Shown in pieces: positions 14,221-20,791 of a DNA stretch of 20,791 nt; the first letter of the stretch is position 1; every line of letters starts with the position of its first letter. The translations under genes and the position numbers were made by a program. The notes under the pieces are model-generated. The model saw only the letters and a program-made list of their open reading frames with translations, was not told the DNA's origin and did not search any database. Source of the stretch: JAHDWY01 sp964632865. GTDB lineage: Bacteria > Hydrogenedentota > Hydrogenedentia > Hydrogenedentales > SLHB01. Location: the NCBI GenBank assembly GCA_964632865.1, contig CAZWDH010000104.1, forward strand, positions 1 to 20,791, in the 5' to 3' direction.

Positions 14221-17200
14221 TCAACGTCCGCCAAACCTCGGCACCGATATCGCAGGAACGGCTCCCGCTGGATCACCCGGGTCGCGCGGATCGAAACCGA
14301 GATTCACTTCGTATCCGTCGCTGTAGCCGTCTCCGTCGGTATCATCGTCGTTGGGGTCGGTGAAATGGATCAACACCTCATCGCCGTCGCTCAACCCATC
14401 GTTATCCGAGTCGGCGTCGTTGAGATCGGATCCGGTGTCCAGGGGATTGACAAAAGTATCTGAGTTGCTCTCCACGCGATCGGCCAATCCGTCGCCGTCG
14501 TGGTCGACGAACTCGTCAGCGCCAATGTCCTGCGCCGGTCCAAATGGTCGCGCTTCACCGTCCATGTCCGCAATCGCCGAGTCGACGCTGGTTCCCGCAT
14601 CGATCGCTGCCGAAAGGCCATTCAGATGGTAGTCTGCTATCGCGAATGCGTTTCCAGCCCCCGCGATAGATTGCACGTCGCCCGCCACAACAACCGTATT
14701 GCTGGTGCTGGAAACGACCAGCGCCTGTAAGGGTTGCGCCGTGTTTGGATTGATGAGATACCGCGCGAGATTGTACGTATCAAAGACGGGTTGCGTGGCC
14801 GTCAGTGTCGTCTCATTGGCGCCCGCGTTGTACACGACGGAGAGCCAGGTGCCCATGGGCATGATCTGGAACGAAGCCGGCCCATCAACCGCGCCCGCGA
14901 TTTCTGCAAGACCATTCAATGCGGCCGCGCCGGTCAGCGTGGAAGCCGTATCGTCATTGAAGTAGTCACCGCCCGAATTCGCATTAAAGAGACATCCCTG
15001 AACGGAGGGATCGGAATCGGCGGATCCTTCATGGAGGGCAACGCCCGCATGCCCCTCGATGATGGTGTTGACGAAAGCCGGTGAAGAGCCTGCAAGCGAT
15101 ACGCCCCCAATCTGAATCGTCGCTGCGTTCTTGCTGATGGTGCAATTCTTCACACTGGCGTTGGATCCGGAGAAGCGCATGGCCCCCGCGCGGGCCGCAA
15201 GATTCCCAGCGATCGCGCAGTTCGTGAAAACCGCGGGCGCACCCGTGTAACACGCCACGCCGCCACCGTAGTCGCCGGATTGGTTTCCGGCGATGACGCA
15301 TTGCGTGACTGCAGGTGATGCGCCATCGCGACAATATATTCCGCCACCATCGTCGTTCGCCGTGTTGCTCACGATCAAACAACCGACGACCACCGGTGCC
15401 GCTCCGTTCAGGCAAGCTATGCCCGCCCCTGCGCCAACAGACGAGTTCCCATAAATTGTGCAATGCGCGATCGTATTGCTACTGTCTGCGTTGTCGCACA
15501 AAATTCCGCCGCCGCTGTTATCTGGCGCCACGCCGTCGGCGATACCGCCGGTGAACGTGATTCCATCCAACGCGGTGCCTGAAACATTCTGCACGACCGC
15601 GGCGTGATCCGCGCCGTTCGCGTTCACGATCATCTCATGTTCGCGCAGGTCCCGTTCTTCGAATGAGACTTCCACGCCACTGAACCCACCGAAGAGTTGC
15701 ACGCCATCAGCGAGCACAATCGGTCCCGTGTAGGTCCCTTCGGCGACCCAAAGCGTATCACCGGGGTTCGATGCATCGATCGCGGCCTGAATCGTGGTAA
15801 ACGCATTCGCCCACGTCGTGCCATCTCCGGGACCCATCGCATCGTGATCTACGTAGCGCACGACGGGATCGCTCCGCACCAGCCACACTTCAGCGACTTG
15901 GCATCCGCGGCCGGCAACGAGATCCCAGCAGAGATCCAGCGTCCCGCTCTCGGTCACGTACCGGGGCAATGCGAATTCGAGCACCTGCGGCGGCGACGGT
16001 TGGGGCAGGTTCCCATGCACGAGGTACGACTCGTTCGCCGTGAGGTACATGGTGGGATTGAACCGGCCGTCGTACGTAACCCGGAGCCGGTAAGACGCGT
16101 TTGGATCGAGACCGGTATACCGCATTTCCAGCGGATGGTTGTACAAGGTTTGCGCCTGATTTTGCCACGAAAGCCGGGCCGCCCCTTGCGTGATGCTGGC
16201 GGTCTGGCCATTATGCCACGCGTTCTCGTTCTGCGTTGACTCCACCCGGCCCGGATCGCTCGCCCACGGCAACTGCTGTACCACGTGATCCTGCTCGCCC
16301 AGCACGCCGAGGTTGTCATAGAATCCGCCCGGCCCTGGATTCTCCCAATTCAGAATCGCGTCGATGGCCGCCAGCTTCGCGACCTCGGAACCCAGCGGCC
16401 GAATGGCGTCGAACTGATATTCCAGCCACCACCGATCGTTGATTGCCCAATCCATGAGATCGAGTACGCAACCGCGCTCCAATCCGCTTGCCAGGTACGG
16501 CGCTGTTACGCTGGTCTGTAAATGAAGCGACGCGAAAAGTTCGGCGCACAGCGTTGCGATCTCCGCACGCAAATCCGCCCGGACGGGCGCGGACGTAGCC
16601 TGCGCAAGGACAGCTTCCGCATCGTTCATGGCCGTGTCGGCGCCGCGGTTGACGGCGTCGGCCAGAATGATCATGGCTTGGTTTTCCAGGTCGGTTTCAT
16701 ACGCGAGACGTTCCTGGATGTAGTAGTCGTAGTATGCGCGCAGCAGACACAGCTGCCAACGCCAGTTGGTGGACAGTCCGGGATTCGCGGTATCCAGCGC
16801 GTCCCATGCGTTCCATGTTGCCGGAATGTCGGCATTCCCTGTGACGGGGCCGTTCCAATTCTCTTCCAGCGCCAGAATTCCGGCCGCCGCGTCCTGCGCG
16901 ACAGCGGGTCCAAAGAAGAATCGGCCGTAGTCTTCAACAGTGTCGTTCACGTCGCTTGCCGGATCCCAACCGCACTGGCTCCAAACCATCTTATTCAGAT
17001 CATCGTGTGCGCCGTCCGAATACGCGATGAACCCGTCCGCGTTGGGCGCGAGCGCGTTGTGAATGTGCGCTGTGCCGATCGGCCGTGGATTGGACGGCTC
17101 GCGCCCCAGTGTGTTTGCAAAGGCCTGGTCCCATTTAGGAACCGGATATTGGCAACGGACGCTATGCGTAATGTCCGGGTAGCGGCGAATCGGGTACTGC

Positions 17201-18528
17201 ACCGGCGTGCGCGCGCGTTCCTCGGCCAAAGACATCTTGGTCCAAGGGCCATACACGACCCCCGCAAGCCAGGCCGGCTGCTGGGTGTGCAAGTAGTCGA
17301 AAAACTCATCGTTCTCTTCGTGCTCGAATCCCTGATTCGATACCCAAACCCCGGCATTTGGGTGGTAGGTATTGAGAAGTGTCGCGACGTCTTCGAGGAA
17401 ATCCATCACGAGCAAGGGCGGGTTGCTTCCCGGGTCGCCGCCCGGCACGAACACACCGTCAAGCCGGACGCAATTCTGGTATAACGCTTCATGCTGGGCC
17501 AGAAGTCCAGCACGCTGTCCTGCGTCACCCAGATTGACGTTGGCCGGCACCCACACCCAGTATTCAATTCCATAATCGTCACAAATCTGACTCATCGCGA
17601 GGTTCATCGCGTCGGGCGTGGTGGAAAAATGGGGACTGCTCCCCGGCGCCTCGAAGGGAATGTTCTCAATGGCGTTTGCGCCAAAGATCACCAGTTCACG
17701 GATGTATTGCTCGTAGGTGTTCACATCCCAACCGTCGTAGGAGTTTGCTGTGTTGCGATATCCGATCTGATGCCCTCGAATCGGGTAGACCGGCGACGAC
17801 GCAAGGTCCACCGGCTGAGGAAGGCTGAGCGCACCAGTGCTCCAGTGCACGGTTCGCAACAGTTTCCCCACCCCGTACAGGACGCCCCGCGCATCGGCGC
17901 CAATGATCCACACTACTGTGGGTCCGGGACCACCGGCCTGCGTGAACAACCGGTACCCTTCGGCGGTGAGCTGTGGATGACCCGGTTGTGACGTTAGCGC
18001 GATCACCACACCTGACCCCGGCCATGTTGCGGTCGTGGAAAGCGCAATCCCGGTCCGGCTCTGCACCTCCTCCATCAGCACCGTCACAGCCATGGCTTCG
18101 GAGTTAGCCAGCGTCCCCGGATTGGTCACGATGACCGCCCCCGAAAGATCGATTGCGCCGGTAGCCGGCGATGACGGATTCGCGGCAGTGATGTAGGCGG
18201 ATTTTGTCTCGGTGAAGTTCCCTTCGCTGGTGGTGACTGTAAGCGAAACCGAGTAGCTACCCGGCGTGGCATACGTGTGCGCAGGATGCTGCTGGTTGCT
18301 GAATCCGGAATCGCCGAAGTCCCAGGACCACGCCGTAATGGACGGTGTGGTGGCGATGGAGATATCCGAGAACTGAATCTGGAAGCCAGCCTCGCCGAGG
18401 GTCCGGTTCGCAACGAAATCTACCGTGGGCGGCGCGGCCCCGGCGGTTTGAGCGAAGCAAATTAGAACGACCATCACGAGAACTACGAGACCCGGAACCA
18501 ATCGAGAAGAAACACCCGTTGCGCCCAT
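14221..18528 (-). CDS. Secreted multidomain protein: PKD, alpha-glucuronidase-like module, beta-helix, TSP3 repeats
   Basis: The 1435-residue protein has a signal peptide (about 1-31, ending AQTAGA) and several modules. A PKD domain covers about 34-116 (WSWDFGDS, HTYATPGSYSVSLTV). An alpha-glucuronidase/GH20-type N-terminal domain covers about 120-230 (GADARGVLYGVGKLLRTV). A TIM-barrel-like module covers about 245-560 (RGHQIGYR, FVPGGDPGSNPP, YPDITHS, YPVPKWD, GFIAYSDGAHDDLNK). A helical region (about 560-730) and a beta-sandwich-like region (735-885) follow. A right-handed beta-helix with many GGGI-type turns covers about 888-1300. Calcium-binding DxDxDG thrombospondin-3 repeats occupy about 1339-1412. 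I chose the ATG at 18528, with GGGGAG nine bases upstream and the signal peptide immediately after, over an upstream ATG at 18642. The role is probably extracellular polysaccharide binding and hydrolysis. Catalytic residues are not assigned. It is convergent with the sulfatase gene. Confidence 0.85.
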   Translation of the reverse strand: MGATGVSSRLVPGLVVLVMVVLICFAQTAGAAPPTVDFVANRTLGEAGFQIQFSDISIATTPSITAWSWDFGDSGFSNQQHPAHTYATPGSYSVSLTVTTSEGNFTETKSAYITAANPSSPATGAIDLSGAVIVTNPGTLANSEAMAVTVLMEEVQSRTGIALSTTATWPGSGVVIALTSQPGHPQLTAEGYRLFTQAGGPGPTVVWIIGADARGVLYGVGKLLRTVHWSTGALSLPQPVDLASSPVYPIRGHQIGYRNTANSYDGWDVNTYEQYIRELVIFGANAIENIPFEAPGSSPHFSTTPDAMNLAMSQICDDYGIEYWVWVPANVNLGDAGQRAGLLAQHEALYQNCVRLDGVFVPGGDPGSNPPLLVMDFLEDVATLLNTYHPNAGVWVSNQGFEHEENDEFFDYLHTQQPAWLAGVVYGPWTKMSLAEERARTPVQYPIRRYPDITHSVRCQYPVPKWDQAFANTLGREPSNPRPIGTAHIHNALAPNADGFIAYSDGAHDDLNKMVWSQCGWDPASDVNDTVEDYGRFFFGPAVAQDAAAGILALEENWNGPVTGNADIPATWNAWDALDTANPGLSTNWRWQLCLLRAYYDYYIQERLAYETDLENQAMIILADAVNRGADTAMNDAEAVLAQATSAPVRADLRAEIATLCAELFASLHLQTSVTAPYLASGLERGCVLDLMDWAINDRWWLEYQFDAIRPLGSEVAKLAAIDAILNWENPGPGGFYDNLGVLGEQDHVVQQLPWASDPGRVESTQNENAWHNGQTASITQGAARLSWQNQAQTLYNHPLEMRYTGLDPNASYRLRVTYDGRFNPTMYLTANESYLVHGNLPQPSPPQVLEFALPRYVTESGTLDLCWDLVAGRGCQVAEVWLVRSDPVVRYVDHDAMGPGDGTTWANAFTTIQAAIDASNPGDTLWVAEGTYTGPIVLADGVQLFGGFSGVEVSFEERDLREHEMIVNANGADHAAVVQNVSGTALDGITFTGGIADGVAPDNSGGGILCDNADSSNTIAHCTIYGNSSVGAGAGIACLNGAAPVVVGCLIVSNTANDDGGGIYCRDGASPAVTQCVIAGNQSGDYGGGVACYTGAPAVFTNCAIAGNLAARAGAMRFSGSNASVKNCTISKNAATIQIGGVSLAGSSPAFVNTIIEGHAGVALHEGSADSDPSVQGCLFNANSGGDYFNDDTASTLTGAAALNGLAEIAGAVDGPASFQIMPMGTWLSVVYNAGANETTLTATQPVFDTYNLARYLINPNTAQPLQALVVSSTSNTVVVAGDVQSIAGAGNAFAIADYHLNGLSAAIDAGTSVDSAIADMDGEARPFGPAQDIGADEFVDHDGDGLADRVESNSDTFVNPLDTGSDLNDADSDNDGLSDGDEVLIHFTDPNDDDTDGDGYSDGYEVNLGFDPRDPGDPAGAVPAISVPRFGGR

Positions 18529-18690
18529 GGCTACTGCTCCCCGGCGCGCGCGAACAGGTGATTGGCAGATTTCGATTGACCGCAGCATGCTACCGAAAAG
18601 ATACGGCCCCCTGAAGCCGTTCCCCTGCTCAGTCGCGCTCATTCCCCCATACGGGACGCGTCGATGCCCATCGACCGCATCCGATCAGGC

Positions 18691-18720
18691 ATTATTGTGC
18701 CGCGAGGGCGATCCAGTCAA
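18691..18720 (-). promoter_or_regulatory. Sigma70-type promoter for the multidomain exoprotein gene
   Basis: On the minus strand, TTGACT (18720-18715), an 18-base spacer and AATAAT (18696-18691) match the consensus at five of six bases in each box. The start would be near 18684, leaving a leader of about 155 nt before the ATG at 18528. Its position in the 222-base gap after the upstream gene suggests the exoprotein has its own promoter. Confidence 0.6.
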
Positions 18721-18750
18721 TGGGATATTCGCGCTGGTGGGAGGCGCGTG

Positions 18751-20790
18751 CTAGCGGGCCTGCTGAACGTCCAGTGCGTCGACCGTCACCGTGCCGGAAT
18801 CGTAGACGACCGTCCCTGTTCCCATTCGCGGAAGGTCAACGCGACCCGTCGGTGTGATGAGCGAGAATGGTTCCGAAGGCCCGTGATAGCCTGCCACGTA
18901 GAGGTCCGAATCCGGGTCCGCGTAAAGCCACGCGGGGGCGGCGGAACATTCGACGCGCGCGCCGCCAACTTCGACAATGCCGGTGTCCGTCTGATTCGCC
19001 ACTGGCGAATCCAGCGGGGGGTATCCCAGGTCGCCATCTTGCGTCCACCGGCGGGTCAGGGTCCAATTCATGAGATCGATGGTGAGGCCTGTAGCGCGGT
19101 CCCCCCGCCGATATTCCACCGTCCACGGCCGGGACGCTGCGGTCATGTATGCCGTGGTTTCCGGCGCGATGTCTTCGTGGAGCGATCCCGAGGCGATGGC
19201 CGCGGCAAAGCTGGCGCCGTCGGCGTACGCCTCGCGGTCCGCGACTTCGAGGTAGAACCCGCATTGGGGCTGGCCCCGGTAGAACCGGCTCATGGGTTCG
19301 AGGTCGTTATGAAGTTTCTCGCCTCCGAGATAGTTGTACATCTGAAAGGCCAGGTATCCCTCCGATTCCGACAGGCGAAGCGGCGCGCCATACCCGAGGT
19401 CCGTTCGCGATACCGGCAGGATTCCGACATAGATGGGGCCGCTGAGGACGACCACCGGCGTATTGGGCTCCACGTCCGCCGGCAACGATTCAATTCGCCG
19501 GCCTCCGGCCCAAATCCCTTCGACGGTATCCCGCCGTGACCAGATCACTGCGGCCTTGGCGCTGCGCCACCGGTCCTGACTGCACGGCGCGAAGCTGTCG
19601 GGATGAACGAGGTTACGCGGCGCGTACAGGCATAACGCGCTCGGGCCGTTTTGCACGGCCCACAGTTTTCCGTCTTCGTTGAGGCTGTACCGTACATTAC
19701 GCGACTCGCCTTCCCCTGGCGCCTCAAAGAACGTGCCATTGAGAATGTACCGGCTGAATACCGTGCCGGCCATTCCGGAGTCTGCCACGGGATAACGCAC
19801 GATTACGCCGCTGGTCTGGTTGCTGATCTCACGCGTTGTCACGCCCAGCGAAAACCGGCGCGCCAGGTAGCAGGTCATTCCCATGTCCCATGGAGGATAC
19901 GACGACTCAGCGATTGTCATCGGCAAGGGCATGGACCGATCGAGGATTCTTGTCGTCCAGGCCGGTACGACGCCTTCCGCAGCCCATCGCCGGAGATACT
20001 TCGATTCCGCCTCGGAAGTCCCCAGCACTTGATCGTGGTAGGCCCGGCTAAACGGGCCAGCCAACCTTCCAGTGGCCTCGTGCACGTGCAACGCGGTCGT
20101 CAGCGCGAGCCGCGCGATCATCGTCCGGGCGCGGATACGGGTTGGCTCGTCGGTGGTGAGGGAGGCCAGCCGGTGCAAAGCGTCTACCGTCACTTGCGTG
20201 TAGCCGGGGCTGTAGAATTCGTAAACGGTACCGTATTGGGCAGTGATATCCGATAGCGCCTTCAGCTTTTCGTAGCCACGGGCGGCAATCGCGGCGTCAC
20301 CGAGGAGTTCGCCGCCAAGCGCTGAATTCGCGCAATCCATGGCGGCGATGTTGGTGTACGTTACGGCCACGTCCATGCGACGGATCTCATCGAGCCCCGC
20401 TCGAATACTGCGCATGACCCGGTCCTGCACATCCATCGGCAGCCGATCGCCATGGCGGATCATCATTGGAATCATATAGCGCAGGACGAACTCGACGGAG
20501 TTCAGATCGTGAATGGCATCGTCCTCGCGGTTCCAGAGAAAGTTGCCGTGGTGCCGCGCCCCGTCCCGCATTTCCTGGCAGGCCAGCGTCGCATCGAGGA
20601 CCTTTACGGCCAGGGCCACATCCTCCGGAGCGCCGTTTGCCAGGAGTTTCTCTGCGAACGCCGCCGCATCCCGGGGCCCGTGCTGGCCCTCGTCGACGAT
20701 CATGTTCAAATCAGGATCGAAATCGTCGGGCAAGGGCAATGGGGAACCTGCGAGCACGGCCGCAGCGATGATGAATGTCAGCCCCGGCAT
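18751..20790 (-). CDS. Large secreted protein of unassigned family, possibly (alpha/alpha)-toroid lyase-like; 5' end at window edge
   Basis: I do not recognise this family with certainty. The 679 visible residues begin with a hydrophobic MPGLTFIIAAAVLAG that looks like a signal peptide lacking its basic n-region. The true start may therefore lie beyond the window, although the ATG at 20790 is possible. The first half (about 35-320) is helical, with CQEMRDGARHHGNFLWN, YTNIAAMDCANSALGGELLGD and YEFYSPGYTQVTVDALHRLA. The last resembles the active-site helices of heparinase/alginate-lyase-type toroids. The second half (about 330-679) is beta-rich, with many Trp, Tyr and Gly residues, like the sandwich domains following such toroids. 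A polysaccharide-lyase or glycosidase role is inference from architecture and neighbours. It precedes the multidomain exoprotein gene on the same strand and ends in TAG. Confidence 0.7.
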   Translation of the reverse strand: MPGLTFIIAAAVLAGSPLPLPDDFDPDLNMIVDEGQHGPRDAAAFAEKLLANGAPEDVALAVKVLDATLACQEMRDGARHHGNFLWNREDDAIHDLNSVEFVLRYMIPMMIRHGDRLPMDVQDRVMRSIRAGLDEIRRMDVAVTYTNIAAMDCANSALGGELLGDAAIAARGYEKLKALSDITAQYGTVYEFYSPGYTQVTVDALHRLASLTTDEPTRIRARTMIARLALTTALHVHEATGRLAGPFSRAYHDQVLGTSEAESKYLRRWAAEGVVPAWTTRILDRSMPLPMTIAESSYPPWDMGMTCYLARRFSLGVTTREISNQTSGVIVRYPVADSGMAGTVFSRYILNGTFFEAPGEGESRNVRYSLNEDGKLWAVQNGPSALCLYAPRNLVHPDSFAPCSQDRWRSAKAAVIWSRRDTVEGIWAGGRRIESLPADVEPNTPVVVLSGPIYVGILPVSRTDLGYGAPLRLSESEGYLAFQMYNYLGGEKLHNDLEPMSRFYRGQPQCGFYLEVADREAYADGASFAAAIASGSLHEDIAPETTAYMTAASRPWTVEYRRGDRATGLTIDLMNWTLTRRWTQDGDLGYPPLDSPVANQTDTGIVEVGGARVECSAAPAWLYADPDSDLYVAGYHGPSEPFSLITPTGRVDLPRMGTGTVVYDSGTVTVDALDVQQAR

Positions 20791-20791
20791 G

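Noticed and set aside
15080..15500. Repeated GCC-ACC-type words resembling a tandem DNA repeat
   Set aside because: They encode the turns of the beta-helix (GGGI-type repeats); spacing and sequence vary as expected for protein repeats, not a DNA satellite or CRISPR.
16522..17484. Plus-strand open frame of about 320 residues inside the multidomain gene
   Set aside because: It is antisense to the conserved barrel module and has no ribosome-binding site or motif of its own.
18529..18642. Upstream in-frame ATG adding 38 residues to the multidomain protein
   Set aside because: The extension would bury the signal peptide inside the protein, and a GGGGAG site sits correctly before the ATG at 18528.

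Overview
The window is GC-rich bacterial DNA (about 60% G+C by impression, not computed) with ordinary bacterial genes: Tat and lipoprotein signals, a type IV pilus-type ATPase, and Shine-Dalgarno sites before nearly every start. The gene content is typical of carbohydrate-degrading Planctomycetes/Hydrogenedentes-like bacteria: S1 sulfatase, SGNH hydrolase, GH63-like glucosidase, SGLT-type symporter, and a PKD/beta-helix/thrombospondin-3 exoprotein. A dispersed AT-rich repeat of a kind I recall from such genomes is also present. The lineage is an inference; no rRNA or other phylogenetic marker is present.

Left part (1-5250): an orphan sugar-ABC substrate-binding lipoprotein (minus), an intergenic stretch with a repeat fragment and two hairpins, a membrane-anchored SurA/PpiD-type foldase (minus), and, divergently, a PilT-like ATPase with an unusual 135-residue N-terminal extension (plus).

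Middle (5276-11402): a minus-strand pair, SGLT-like Na+/sugar symporter followed by a cytoplasmic GH63/MGH1-like glucosidase, which looks like an uptake-and-hydrolysis unit. Divergent from it is a plus-strand pair, an export lipoprotein and a uracil-DNA-glycosylase-family protein, joined by a 4-base GTGA overlap.

Right part (11486-20790): a secreted SGNH hydrolase (minus), a 0.6 kb spacer, a Tat-exported S1 sulfatase (plus) split by a single in-frame TAG, a 1435-residue secreted multidomain protein (minus; PKD, alpha-glucuronidase-like module, beta-helix, calcium-binding repeats), and a large unassigned secreted protein (minus) reaching the window edge. The 0.6 kb spacer is not empty. It holds a decayed second sulfatase N-terminus and, in opposite orientation, an 80-base fragment matching the C-terminal part of the big multidomain protein. 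This looks like a relic of an older sulfatase/multidomain-protein pair beside the existing one.

Together the genes suggest an organism living on sulfated or acylated polysaccharide: secreted enzymes remove sulfate, acyl groups and sugars outside the cytoplasm, transporters import the products, and the glucosidase finishes hydrolysis inside. No CRISPR array, tRNA, rRNA, integrase or complete insertion sequence was found. The best candidates for a second look are the relic gene pair, the amber-interrupted sulfatase, the multidomain fusion protein and the extended PilT-like ATPase.
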